Assembly: GCA_019914995.1 (NCBI GenBank)
Contig: CM034130.1
Coordinates: 9,114,001-9,178,000 of the forward strand
Direction: 5' to 3'
DNA: 64,000 nucleotides
Source: Acanthochlamys bracteata
Taxonomy: Eukaryota > Streptophyta > Magnoliopsida > Pandanales > Velloziaceae
Both the position numbers and the translations under genes were made by a program. The notes beneath the pieces are model-generated. The model had not been told where the DNA came from, did not search any database, and saw only the letters and a list, made by a program, of their open reading frames with translations. This document shows, piece after piece, positions 15,658 to 28,800 of the stretch. The stretch's first letter is position 1. The number at the start of each line of letters is the position of its first letter.

Positions 15658-17161
15658 ATGGACACTTCATCAATACTCCTTGAGCAATCTGCTGCTTATT
15701 TTCTTGACATGGAAACGCTATTTGTTTCAACACAAGAAGATAATGGCAGAAGGATCGTAGCTACAGCAAGTGTTTCACCTTGCTTTACTACTAATCCTTA
15801 CTATTGCTTCCCTTCTACTGATCAATCTGTCACTGATGGTTCAACAACTGATACAACAGCAAGAACTAACGAGAGCAGTATCTCTATTGACAGTAACCAT
15901 ACTGGAGCAAATAAAGTTGATTACAATTATTTATTTTCGATGCCTGAAAACAACAGCAGCAGAGATTCCTCCATTGAAGAGAAAAGAAAGAACGAAGATG
16001 GAGACGGCCTTGATCGTAATTCCAAGGTAAATCAATTAAACAAGTTTGTGGCGTTGTTACCTGTTTCTCTAATGAGATGTGCATAGTTTGACATTGAAGG
16101 TTTTTATCCACAGGATGCAAATGGGAACAGGACAAGAAGCAGGAGAGAAAAGCAAGTAAAAATTGGTGGGATATTGAAAGAGACTGAGAAGAAAAAGAAG
16201 CAATGGAAAGATGAAGAAGGAAAGAAGAAGGAAACAATGTTATCAGAATCAGCTAAAGAAACACCTGCTGGGTATATTCATGTTAGAGCAAGAAGAGGGC
16301 AAGCAACTGATAGCCATAGTCTTGCAGAAAGGGTACTTGAATAACTTTTCTTGTTAACTGTTAAACTGTTTTAAATTAAGATGAAACTTGAATTCTTTTT
16401 TCAACATGTTATATATCTTGGTGTTAACAGGTAAGAAGAGAAAAGATAAGTATGAGGATGAAGGTATTGCAAGGACTTGTTCCAGGATGTGATAAGGTTG
16501 TGGGGAAGGCTCTCATGCTAGATAATATTATCAACTATGTTCAATCCTTGCAGAACCAAGTAGAGGTATGCAAATTAAAACATTCAATTTTCGGGTTACG
16601 GGAAACTTTCACATAACTAATTAACGTTCTTCCATGCATTTTTAACAGTTTCTGTCGATAAGGCTTGCATCAGCGAACCCATTGCTGCGTGACTATGGCG
16701 TAGTTGATCTTGATGACTTCATAAGCCAATCTCAGGTAATAAAATTTCATCCGTTACTTTTCTTATTCTTTGCAATTCAGTACTGTGAGCCAGATAAAAA
16801 TTTTCATTGATTGCTCAAGTTTCAGATATCAACTGACAACAATCCACAGCAGCAGCAGATGCTATCTGCAAACACCTATCCAGTAATAGATACATCAACA
16901 TCTCTTCCACTCAATTGTGAAGGGACCAGTACTATTTTCTCTCAGGTTTGTATTTCTCTTCTTGTCTTTAAGAAAACACTTCAAACAAGTACTCGGAAAT
17001 AAAAGTTTTTTACTACCTTGTTGTTTTTCTACCAGATTAACAACAACAGCATCCAGATGCAGCTGTGTAATGGTTTGATCAGCAACAACAATAATAACAC
17101 TCATAGCTATTCTGACAATGATATATGTGGGGAGCATTCTATCGTTAATTCTTTGCTATAA
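15658..17161 (+). CDS. Class XII bHLH transcription factor (bHLH137/BEE/CIB-like)
   Basis: Six exons: 15658-16026, 16114-16332, 16431-16565, 16649-16735, 16826-16945, 17036-17161, all GT-AG and in frame, 351 residues. The N-terminal half is Ser/Thr/Asn-rich, then a Lys-rich basic stretch (about 130-170). The hallmark [20 protein letters not shown] runs directly into [21 protein letters not shown], loop, and [22 protein letters not shown]. His 191, Glu 195 and Arg 199 form the H-E-R triad expected of E-box/G-box binding. The intron between AER and VRRE is at the position usual for this subfamily. Relatives act in brassinosteroid and light-responsive growth and in flowering; the exact orthologue is not settled. 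The C-terminus is Gln/Asn-rich. One mild oddity is ISMRM where ISERM is usual. Confidence 0.9.
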
Positions 17162-17319
17162 GGTTAATAATTATCTATGATCAAGTACGTTTAACATGTT
17201 CTGATTCTGATCAAGTTTGTAACTTTGCTATAAGCTAGCTAGACTTTCATTGGACTGTAAATCATTGACTGAGATTGTATAGAGTGTCGCTAGCTTGAAT
17301 CCTTCAACTACTGTTATTC

Positions 17320-17325
17320 AATAAA
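17320..17325 (+). terminator. Candidate poly(A) signal of the bHLH gene
   Basis: AATAAA about 160 bases after the bHLH stop codon, in T-rich context; a plausible near-upstream polyadenylation element. Confidence 0.4.
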
Positions 17326-18402
17326 CATTTCATCATTGAATGTCATTGTATTTAGATCATGAGTTTGTCTTTCTTTTCTATGCGTTCCTTGTTACGATCT
17401 TCACATACTTTTAGTAATCTTCTATTACGGTTGTCGCGGTTGAAATTCCTGACAAGAATTATATTGTGTTGGTTGTTTACTCTGCCAACAAGTAGAAACC
17501 CCCCATCTTGATTCTTGAGAAAGTAAAACTCTAGTGGAAATTAATGAACAAGTTATTTAAGAATGTTAGGCCCAAGTTTTGCTTTCCTATTTGTTTATAG
17601 GTACAAATGTACTGAATTGAGTTAGAATTGAACGAATTTGATCCGATTATTAAATAAATAGATCTGTATCGATCTAAAATTGATCCACCAATCCGAATTG
17701 TTATTTTTAAAAGTAATAATTCTTTCCTTTTTTTTTTTACCTTACAATAAAATTTAATAATAAAAAAAGGATCAATAATACTAATTTATAAATTATTAAA
17801 TTATATTATATTAATAATTAATAATTTATTATAGTAAAATAGTATTTTAGTAAAATATAAAAATTATAATATTATTGAAAGTATTATTGTGGATATATTT
17901 TTTTAATGATTAACTTGAATTTTGTAGAAATATTTTTGTCGAAATTGTCAGCTAGCTATATTTATTAAAATTTTTATCGAAAGCATTACTATATATTTAT
18001 AATTATAAAATTTTAGTTGTCACCACATATTTTAAAAAATAAAAATAAAATTTTTTTAGAATATTATAAAAATCGAATAAGATATTAAAAAATACAGATA
18101 TTAACAGGCACTCATTATATTTCTTTATCAAAAATATCGTGTACATTCATTTTACTGATTTTATAATTCTATTCAAGCTTAAAAATATACAATTAAAAAT
18201 TAAAAAATTTTAATTATTAAATGGTTCAATTTGAATTTGATCAAATTATTAAATAGGTTGAGTTTGACTTGATAATTTTGATATTTATAAATTGATGAGT
18301 TGAATTATGATTAAAAAAATTAATTCAATTATTAAATAAATCAATCTAAAATTGATGGACCAACCCGACACATCCGTTTATAAAAATAATATATATTTAT
18401 AT

Positions 18403-18409
<7 letters not shown>

Positions 18410-18442
<33 letters not shown>
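18410..18442. repeat. (AT)n microsatellite
   Basis: About 16 uninterrupted AT units inside a longer A/T-only stretch. Confidence 0.9.
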
Positions 18443-18445
<3 letters not shown>

Positions 18446-20213
18446 GTTACATAAAACTGAATGACCCGCTAATGAAGTTACAGTGTTGATGTTGATGATG
18501 GCGGTTAGGTGCCATTTCTTGTGGTCACCAACAACTAATTAGTGAGCAAAAAACCCATAGAACAAGATGTAATCGCCGACTTGGGTATTGGTCAATCATG
18601 TGCCATCACATTGTTTCCGAAGGGCCCCATTGGCAATCGGTTCTCCAGCAGAACAACAGCAGCATGCAAAGATGCAACCGGCACAAAATCTCTGTGATTT
18701 TTGCTATATATGATTTAAATATACATCATAATATCTCTCTATTTATAATTTTTGCTATTATTATTTGAAATTAATAAATTATATTAATTTTTTAAATTTC
18801 ATTTTATTTACAAGCTCTTTCAAACGTGGATAAAATGAAATTTTTTTAAATAAAATTTATTTTTATTTTTTTAAAAACGAGCTGTATTTTTTATCTCAAA
18901 AAAAATAAAAATATATAATAAAAAAATTTATTGTGTAGAATTTTTTACAATTTTTAAATAAAAATTTTTAAATATATAAAAAAAATTAATAAATTATTTT
19001 TTGATAAGCTAAACCTAACAGTTTCGGATAAAATTGAAGTGCGAATTCAACTTATGAAAGCCCATTAACGCATATGTGGGCCCAATGAAAGGTATGGGCA
19101 GTGCCCAGGTTGGTGCTCAGCTCCAGAGAGCTCTATGCGTTAATTGCTTTGAAACATTTGAACGCTATTTACATGCTGTTTGTTTGTTAGATGGATTGCT
19201 GTTGCAGAGAAGAACAATAATAAGCTAATTGAATGTCTATCTAATTTCTTCTGTCTGAAAGTTCTGTACATGGGAAGCATGGGCTGTTCCCCACATGTTG
19301 GAGGAATTTGTTTCAATCCACATTAGTTGAATTTTCTTTTGAGGATAAGATAGAGTAGTTAGTGTCTTTGCATTTTGTTTTTTCAGTTATGTACATATAT
19401 AGATTTTTTTTCTTTTCATCTTTTGCTTTACAATCCAATCAATTAGTAATGAAAAAGTGCAAAACATAACTTAATCAGATATTTTTCATTAGTATTTCCT
19501 CATTATTCATATCAACTAAATGTCATAGTGTATTATATATTTTCTAGTAATTATTCAATTTTTTTTATACTTTTGCATCATTTTGAATGTCTTTCAGTTC
19601 TTTCATTTTTGTCCTCTCCGATCTTTTTCAAAATTTTTATTTTCATTATTCTCATTTTAAATTACTAAAAGTGCACACAGTGAGATACTCAACGAGCTAT
19701 TTTTGTTATTTTTATTGTATCAACCAAAATATGAAGTACGCATTTATTTAGATTTAAACATACTTTTTGTAAGTGATTTTGTAAAAATAATTTAAACTTG
19801 AAAGTAAACTCGGTAAAAAAATAAGTTTTTATTTTTATTTTGATACTGAAAATGAGTTTGAAAATAAAATTTTTAGTTTTAAAATTTGAGTTTGAAAGTA
19901 AAATTTTTGATAAAATAAATTGAGTTAATTTTTGTGTTTTTTTTTTTTTGAAAGCGAGTTGATTTTTTATTTTTAAAAGTAATATAAAAATATAATAAAA
20001 TATAATTTATTTACATATTTAAATATACAAAATAAATTATATTTTTGAATTTTGAATTTTTAAATATATAAAAACTTTTAAAAAAATTAAATAGAAATGA
20101 AGAAACAACCGGATCACTTTATCTAATACATAGTTTGTACCACATAAAGCCCAATAGGCTTCTGAAAGCCCAGCAAGTCTTTTCTTATAGCAAACTTGGC
20201 CTCTCCTTTCATA

Positions 20214-20219
20214 CACGTG
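20214..20219. promoter_or_regulatory. G-box (CACGTG) near the SAM-domain gene start
   Basis: A perfect CACGTG about 145 bases upstream of the start codon, a common position for bHLH/bZIP-bound elements in plant promoters. Confidence 0.35.
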
Positions 20220-20362
20220 CCTAACTCAAGTCAACAACAAAAGGGATTCAGATATTTACTATCCCTGCCACTACCGACTTTTTAAGTGTTAACTCTTTCT
20301 CTCTCTTCTCTTCTCTCAAGTCCTTTAACTAAAACCAGTTCCCTATCTTCTCTCTCTTAACC

Positions 20363-21163
20363 ATGGCAGACCCACCGCCGCCGTCTTCCGGCAATGGCTC
20401 TCACTCCTCCGCTACCACCGCCGCTGCCGAAACCCTAACCCTAACTCTTCCGTCTTCCGAAGCCGCTATCACTAACTCCGGTAGCGGTGGTGGTGGTCCC
20501 CACCACTCTAAACGCCAACGCCGCCCTAGCGTTCGCCTCGGTGATCCCGGCGAGCAACCCGCTTCCACTCTCTCCTCTCTTCTAAAACCACACTCCAATT
20601 CTTCATGGCGATCTAACAAAACTCGCCACATCACCAATTTCGACCGGAATAATTCTCCAGATGATAACAACCCTCTCGCCGCTCTAGCCTTCCGTCGAGG
20701 TCCTCGTGATCCTAAGATGAAGAAACCTAAGCGTGCTCGATCTAATTGGTCTTTATCTTCTCGTCCTGTTGATGAAGATAGTAATAGATCGCCGAGCACT
20801 CCACATTCTGATGCAGAACAGCTGATTTCTGAATGGAATGGACTTGATAGTAATAATGGTGGTGAGGAATTGCATGGTAATGGGAGGATTCGATCGCCGA
20901 GGCAGGTTCCGGATCCATTGGATCGGTTAGATGAGGAAGAAGGAGAGGAAGAAGAAGATGATGATGACGAGTTAATTGGTGGGGTGAGGTCATGGCTTAA
21001 CCGGCTTGGTCTTGGAAGGTACGCTCCTGTGTTTGAGATACATGAGGTTGATGAGGAAGTTCTACCATTGCTCACGTTAGAGGATTTGAAGGATATGGGG
21101 ATAAATGCTGTTGGGTCAAGGCGGAAGATGTTTTATGCAATACAGAAGCTTAGGAAGAGCTAG
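20363..21163 (+). CDS. Sterile alpha motif (SAM) domain protein
   Basis: Single-exon 266-residue protein. The first 200 residues are low-complexity (Pro/Ser/Asn/basic, with RRPSVRLGDPGEQPAS and later an acidic EEEGEEEEDDDDE run) and probably disordered. The C-terminus (about 207-266) is a SAM domain: a Trp-containing first helix (VRSWLNRLGLGRYAPVFE), a central EVLPLLTLEDLKDMGI and the final GSRRKMFYAIQKL helix. SAM domains mediate homo- or hetero-oligomerisation and sometimes RNA binding. Plants have a small uncharacterised family with this layout; the partner and process are unknown. The start sits in good context (AACCATGGC) after a CT-rich leader. The CDS ends cleanly right after the domain, so it looks full length. 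Confidence 0.88.
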   Translation: MADPPPPSSGNGSHSSATTAAAETLTLTLPSSEAAITNSGSGGGGPHHSKRQRRPSVRLGDPGEQPASTLSSLLKPHSNSSWRSNKTRHITNFDRNNSPDDNNPLAALAFRRGPRDPKMKKPKRARSNWSLSSRPVDEDSNRSPSTPHSDAEQLISEWNGLDSNNGGEELHGNGRIRSPRQVPDPLDRLDEEEGEEEEDDDDELIGGVRSWLNRLGLGRYAPVFEIHEVDEEVLPLLTLEDLKDMGINAVGSRRKMFYAIQKLRKS

Positions 21164-24100
21164 CCTTGATCAATGATAGTGCTACTCATGGCAGGAGATA
21201 CATTAAGGTATGAGCTTGACGGGTAGAATCGAGGATCAGCTGCTGGAAATTACCGGTTGGTGTTTCTATGTTTATTATTTTACATGATGGCAGTTGATTA
21301 TACTCTTTCCTTTTCGGCTTTGTTATTATATAGTGTACTTTTTTGTCAACATAAATGGGAATTGGGTCTAGTGAGTTATGTGACTGCTTTGTTAGCGGTT
21401 TTGGAGATTGCAGTATGTGGCAAGTATCTCGGTTTCAGTTTTCAGAACTTGTAGGAAATTTATGGATAAAGTACTTGTGAAATATGCTAACCTAATTGAA
21501 TTTTACCTTACAGTGGAGATTTTTCTTTGTATTGGTGATGCGGAATAACTTTTTAGTATCACTGATGGGTGTTTTGTATGATCATACCGGTCATGACATT
21601 GAAATTATACATTCTTGATTCCCTATCAAATAAGCTTGTGGAAGTTTTCACACCATCTATTTTGCAGTTTTAGTTAAGCAATTTATTCCTTTTTCAATCT
21701 CTGAACATGCTAATCTTTCTTCATTTGCTTTGCTTTGAAGTTGCATCTGCAGATTCGTATAGAGTTTAGGAACTAAGCATGCCCATCCAGCTTTATGTTT
21801 TTTTTTCCCTGATTAAGTTATATTGTAGTTGTCTAGATAGTATATATCTGATAAGTATACTGCACTTTTAAGATGGAGTTTTCCATTGCATTCTTGTGCT
21901 GCCCCCTGTTGATGCAAAGGTTGTGATAGAGCTTGATTACTACTCAATGTTGTTTTCCTTCTCTTAACAGTGTGAACCTAGGTCAATCCAGTCTATAATT
22001 CGACTAGACTAGTGATATCATGTCCACAATAGAGATTAAGGGTGAATTTGGGGGGTGTTGTATTGCAAACCAGTGCAGTGGCATTTCAAATACCAAGCCG
22101 AGTGTTTGGTTAGCTATTTTATGGTATAAGTATCCCATGGTATTTTTTGCTACTATGCCTTGTTTCTGTAAATCTTGAATTTAATATGACATTAAGCAAA
22201 ATTCAGAAAACTCATAGCAAAAGTTACTTATATGCAAGCGCACTTAATCTTCTTCGTTTCTTGATAAAAGGAAGCAACAGATTGAAATCCCTCATTTGCT
22301 GTCACTTCTTCTTTCCAATTTAGCACAAAACTTCAAACTCTTATTTTTGAGATCCTAGCCAGTATATGAAATGAAATAAAAAATTGATCTCTCGATCTTC
22401 TCTAAAATATTCAGTATAAACTTGATCTTCTTTAGTTTTGAAGTCAAATTCAAGAAAAGTTGGTTGTTTGTGGAGTATGTGCTTCTATTTCTTTTTAGGA
22501 ATTCTTCATGCATCGTTGTTCATGAGGATTTTGAGTTTGGTAGAGCTACTATGACATTTAAAAATGCATATCGATGAATTTCAAAGTTGCTAATTATATG
22601 ACGAATCACCTCATTATGTAATGTTGATTGACACAAGTGAAGTGTCTACTTTCTAAGATTTACATTGTAATAAAGCTTTAAATGAAGCACTTTTCTTTTT
22701 CTAGGAAATAATACAGACTTACACTTGCAAAAATAAGCACTTTCGTCAAGTATTAGAATTAACTTCATGGTTGTTTACGCTTATCTTTTTGAAAAGGAAT
22801 TTCATGAAAGATCTTTATTTTTAGGTACTGACTTTTCTAGCAAAATTTGCCATAATTTATTGAACTAGGGTTTAGAAGTCTCATAAATTACTATAACCCT
22901 ACAAATTAGAACCACGTTTCAAATGTGCAGATAATTAGTGTTACTTTTGAAAAAATTCGAAAGTGATGGAAAAAACTTCTACTTGTTGGGAACAAGATTA
23001 GAGGGGCGAAGCAGAAATTCCAAATGAAGGAGAAGCCACTAGATCAAGGAGCGATACCTGCTGGAAGAGTAATTAATAGATGATTAAGGATGGAGAACCA
23101 ACAAAACAAATGGATCGGAGATTGATGACTAAACCATCAACACCTTCATTGATTTGACAAGAAGTTCAAGGACCACAAGATGGACAAAGTAACTTACATT
23201 GGTACTGAGGGACTTCTCTTGAGGGTCCTTTGCGCTATGATCTATAATGCAATAAGTGAGCCCAAGAATGTTGAGTCATGGATGAATTGTTTGTAGGATT
23301 TGGGAAGTTTGCTAATAATCAAAGTTGCTGAATATTTGCAGTATAATTTGTGCTCCCTTAATCGACTGTTATATAGGATTCATCGATTTACAATGTAGCT
23401 TGGTTAAGTATGAGGCCTTGTATGAACTCGAAATGCCTTATATATCTACATATGTTGGTTTCTTGTTTTTGGCTCTAGTCCTTTAGGATCTGTTTGGATA
23501 ACAAAATAGTAATTTATTTTCACTTTCATTTATCTCTTTTCACGTTCATCCAAGTACTCATCTGAGAGTAAAGTGAAGAGTAAGTAAGATGAATATTTGT
23601 AAAATGTCTATAATGTACTACATATAATATGTAAGCATGCCCATATATTTTATGGGAGAGGGTAATCCTGAAAATCTAAGCTTTCAATAGAAACATTATT
23701 ACTCACTTTTCCTTACATTGCACATTGGAGTGTAAGAAACTGCTCTCCATGTAATAGTAATGGAGAGAATTATTACTCTCTATTGTTCTTATAAAATTTT
23801 TGCTGAACAAGATGATGAAAAGTAATTGATTCTCTTCCACTTCTACTACTCTCAATTGAAGCAGATTGTTAGTTATATCAATCGAGAATCTATAAGGAGC
23901 CAACAATCATCACAGAGCTCGGCTCATCACTCGTACATCTGAAAACATAGGAACTTTGAGGAATCACAAGTTTTGCTCTGTCTAGTTAGTATGCTTAGGT
24001 AGCTTTTAGATGTGCAATAATTTGATGATCCTCCAAAGACTCCATATATTTGAAAAGTGAAGTGCAAAGAGGTGAAACTTATGAGAACTCTAAAAGTTAA

Positions 24101-25847
24101 TTGGAAGAGGCACGAGTTTAGCTAAGAAACAAAGTCTTTGTTGTTTGGTAAAATGTTTGAGAGTGCAGAAGTTGATCAAGTTAATACCGTTGAGAGTGAT
24201 GTTCATTTTCATAAATACTTTTAGGCAATCAGTGAGGGGACACTATTATACCAAGAGTTGACTTGCATGTCCTTGCTTGCAGTCAACCCGAGATCAATAT
24301 TATTTTCCGTGTGAAGGGATGCAAATAATAGAGTGCAACAAACCTCAATAACTCATTGGTCAGGAAGCATAAGTTGCTCATAAAAGCTTATTCACCGTCT
24401 CTAAGGTTAAGAATCTTCAATAAGAATCGCGTGATTCAAATTTGTTCAATTTTCTTCCAAGGTACTTGGTTTTTCTTATTATTTTTTTGACCGCTATTGC
24501 TCAAGAAAGATTGCACTAAGGTGGGACTTCGTAGTGTTTTTAGCATCACAAGTCATTTTTTACGTTTCTTATACTACCGGACTAGAGTTTATTAGTTTTT
24601 ATCATGTTTTAGTTTTTATCATGAGTATGACAAGTGCCAGCCATGGGATTGGCGTTGGATTCACTTTTTTTGCTTTGTCTAAGAAGCATTTGAATGCTCA
24701 TCTTATATGAATCTATTATATATCATTCATCCTTGATATTCATTTATTTAGAAATTTCACAGTGATTAATGCGCGTTGTTCTTTGAATAAGCTTGAGAAG
24801 TTCTCGAAAGCTCCATTCTCTCTTTCATATGATGTTTTGAATCAAACACATGGGAAATTTCCAATCTGATTGTCATCAAAATTAACATGTTTTGTTTCAG
24901 AAGATATAGCAATTTCAAGAGCTTTTGATTCACCTTATTGCTTCGAGGGGTGGTCATTGTTTGCCTGAGTTATGGATTGTTATATTAGACAAGATATGAC
25001 AAGGTTGAACAACTGGTTGGAATGTATGCCAGCAGATAGGTCTCTATTTATCCTTAGCCTAAAGTACTGGTTCTTTTATCTTCTTATCATATTCAGTTTA
25101 GTTTCTTAAAAATGTACAGATTTGGTTCATAACTGTCTTCCGTTTGTGTAGTGACCACAGCAGGAATTGGTGTTCATGTATGTGGAATGTTTTCAAATTC
25201 CTACGTCATTGCGGCCTTTTTAAGCGTCTGTCAATATTTGGTTCTATGCTAGTTGGCAATGTAGTTCGTCTAGTTTTTTCTGCAATTCTGAAGTTACAGA
25301 TCGTTATCAGTCGATTCCGTTGGAGGACTTTGCATCCCAAAATTCGGTAGCCTGGAGATATCAATGTTTATACAAGTAGAACTTTTTTCTTTGACAAATC
25401 TTCGATTACCATTTCATGGCATGTGTAGTTCACACAAATGTTGTGATCTTACATTCGAAAACTTTTCTGTTGTTGATTTAGACATTGTGTATATACTGTA
25501 TGTACTCATAGAAGAAGGTAAGCATGAAATGATTAGAAGTTACAACCAAATAATTTGTTTTTCCAATCACTAACAAATTAGATTAGTGAAAATTAGCGTT
25601 GGGTGTGAACAAAATATCAAGCCAGGGTTGGCCTGAAGTTGCTTCACCTCTTCTGCTTGTACTCTTTGTTTTGTGCTCTGTGGTGCTTCCAAGCCAACCC
25701 TCTCAATGAATCAGGTGAGCATAAAAATTCAAAAAACAAGGGCAATAAGTTAGAAGGAAGAAATTTATAAAAAAAAAAAGAGATTGAGAAAAATTAAAAA
25801 ATTTCGAAGACGATTAATTATACAAGTGGGGAAGGGACAAATCAACT
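21164..25847. other. Gene-poor stretch with possible decayed coding remnants
   Basis: Starts with the SAM-gene 3'UTR. It is less repeat-dominated than other intergenic parts. A 47-codon open stretch at 23153-23296 (plus) has protein-like composition but no family I recognise (see findings). Other short frames around 25140-25570 are not convincing. Confidence 0.35.
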
Positions 25848-28800
25848 CTATGAGCTTCTACTGTAGTGTAGTGTCATGACATGATCGGCGGCGGGTAGAT
25901 CCGGGAGGAACAAGTTCAAAGCCTCCCTTGGTAACCAGATATTGTCACGGACGTGTTGCAGCGTCCATGAAGGTTGAAGTTGTTGGCCTCTGCATGTCAT
26001 GTCTACCTGAAAATTCAGCTTATACCAATACATCACCCAATTCATATTTCTAGGGAGGAATTTTATAAACTAAGCAGAACGCAATAATGTTCAAAATCAT
26101 GAAAAGGTTATATGTTGGTTTTACAGATACACAATCACTATCTTGTTAATTCATTTGAAGTTAAATGATGATAAAGAATTTATTTGCAATGATGTCTTAC
26201 ACTAGTGATGAAGAGACAGTAGTCAAAAAAGCTACAGTAATAAAAATGAAGAAAAAAATAGTTCGCAAGAGTGAGTTAATCATGACGGAAACAAGGTTTA
26301 GTGCTTCTAATTTCAATATAATTGAAGTCTAAAAAGCTTCAAATGGCATAATTTTGCTTTGTCATGATTATCATCATGGAAGTTTCAAAATTTTGAGAGG
26401 CATCTCTCTTCTATGTTTGGGACCTTTTAAGAAAAGAAAACAAAAGAAAACAATTTCTTCCACAATAATAAAGTCACCAGTTTAATGTGCTCTCCACTTT
26501 GCTGTAGCCTTACCAACTCCAAATTGTACTACAATAATCAATAACTCTCTTTATAAGCTAGTGAGTTCCAATTGTTGTGATCATGACTTATTATCATTAA
26601 CTAGTTATTGCTATTCTAATATTGTGAAATTACTATATAACTTGCTAATACATACATAAACAAGTAGCTCGTAGTCTAATTATTCAATGATACAGTTAAA
26701 ACGTGGATGATTTTAGTATCATTAGGCACGAAAACTTTAGCTTTAACCCAAGAGATCAATAAACAGTAAGCAGGAAAACAAACATGTAGGCCTACATCGA
26801 TGTGACCACTATATTCCTTCTTTACTTCTTAACGAGACAGATCTTTTAAAAGTACTTAAAAATTAAAAAAAAAATAAAGTTTATTTGAAATGTTTTTAAA
26901 AGTAACTTTTTATATTACAAATAAAAATTTTATAAGATAACAGTTATTTATATGTTTTATTTAAAAATAAAAATATAAACATTTAGATAAAATAGAAGAA
27001 ATATCAAATTACATACAGAAAATGAGATTTTTTTGACATAACTTTAAAAAATATAATTTTTTTTAAAAAATATGTTATTAAAAAGTATCTAAAATAAATT
27101 TTGTATATTTTTAGAAGCATGACAAGTAAATTCTAAATAAACACTTACAAAAGAAAGGAGAAAAAGAGTGAAAGGTGGCGGATCCAAAATGCACGCCGAT
27201 AAATCAGGACAATTTTTTGTTTGTGTTTTTTTCCTTGTGCATGATCGATGAAGCTTGTGACTTTTTGTTATCTTTTGTTTTATAATGAAACTAACGACAA
27301 CATAACGCGACCTCTACCCAAATTAAAAAAGAACAAAAAAGAAAACTAAAAGTCAAGATCGCATGCATGTCTCCCTCACGTACAAGTCAATCAATCCAAG
27401 TCATCAATATATTCTCTACGCCACCAATACCAACATTTTTATCACATAACGCCATTCAATTTGAAGTAGAGAAGGGACCATTAATATTAATTATGTTGAC
27501 GAATTGATGACGAATTCATGATGATGGTTACTGGATAACTAATAATAAACTAAGCAATCTATCTTTTCTTTGCACCATGTTTATTCGTGGGGTGTTAATT
27601 TTCATTCCTTTTTCTATTATTAATTATCACTCTCTCTCATGTACATGATTGTTATTCTTGCGTGAATTAATTATACTTGTGTATATATATATATGTGAAA
27701 AAATAAGAATATTTTTTTTAAGAGTATTTTTTTTCGATTTATCGACGGAATTAACCTTCAAATTTAATCTAATCATTTAATCAAGACGAAAAAAGTAAAA
27801 AAATTTAAAAATATATATATTGTATTATTTTTATCGTTTTATCAAATGATCAGATAAAAATAAATTTATGGTTGATTGAGCTGAAAGTTATGAATATATT
27901 TTTAATTCATAATTTTTTATATTCAACGATAGAAATTAAATTTGGAGATCACTCCAATTATAAATCGAAAAAAAAGTGTTGCTCTTATTCCTCTCATATA
28001 TATATATATATATATATAATTTTTTGAATTCATAGGGAAAAGTTTATACAAATTAGTTAGTGCTCCTTTAGTTAATGTCTTTGTCAAGCTGCTTCCTTCG
28101 TTCCTTGGTTGATGCTATCTAGCTACATTTCTCTATCATCACCAACAACTTTGATCATCATAATTATAAACATCTAGCTATCATCCATGCATCTTTATAT
28201 AAGTACTTATCTTATTCACTCTCTTTCTCTCTTCTGTAGGGATATCTTTAAAATGCTTAATTTTTTTTAAAAAAAATTATTTTGAAGTTTTTAAAAATAA
28301 ATTTAATTTTTTTGAACTAAAAAATAAAATTATACTATAAAATGTAAATTACTTTTATATTAAAAAATATGAAAGCTTTTTTAAAGTAAAAAACAGTGCC
28401 TAATGCAGTGCCAAACAACCTTCTATATATGTAGGATATTGAAAAAATTGCACCTATATAATTAAGTTGATGCATGCATCGGTCCTGATTGTAATATTCT
28501 CTACAAGTGCAGCACTTAACTGCGTATTTATCGACTATCCAAACTTCAATTTTTTAAATTTAATTTTAAATAAAATAAATAAATAATTAAAATAAACTTT
28601 TTATATCAATTTTTTTTCTCAAAAGTCAATTTTAAAAATTATTATTATTACAAATTAATATATAAATTTATTTTTATTAAATATTTTAAATTATAAATTT
28701 AATTTTTAAACTTCAAAATAAACACATCCTAAGAGGCGTCATTGATGGATCATGACTTGCAGATGTAGCCTAAAATTATCAACAAACTTCATACATACAT

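Larger units (their letters stand above)
17330..20362. other. Repeat-rich intergenic region and SAM-gene promoter
   Basis: Very AT-rich to about 18470 with an (AT)n tract, low-copy sequence at 18480-18710 and 19020-19340, repeat-like AT-rich blocks at about 18815-19020 and 19745-20095, and a CT-rich leader (20290-20360) before the SAM-domain gene. No coding region seen. Confidence 0.4.

Noticed and set aside
20401-21075. 224-codon frame antisense to the SAM-domain gene
   Set aside because: Ser/Arg-rich translation of the reverse of low-complexity codons; it is explained entirely by the plus-strand SAM gene.
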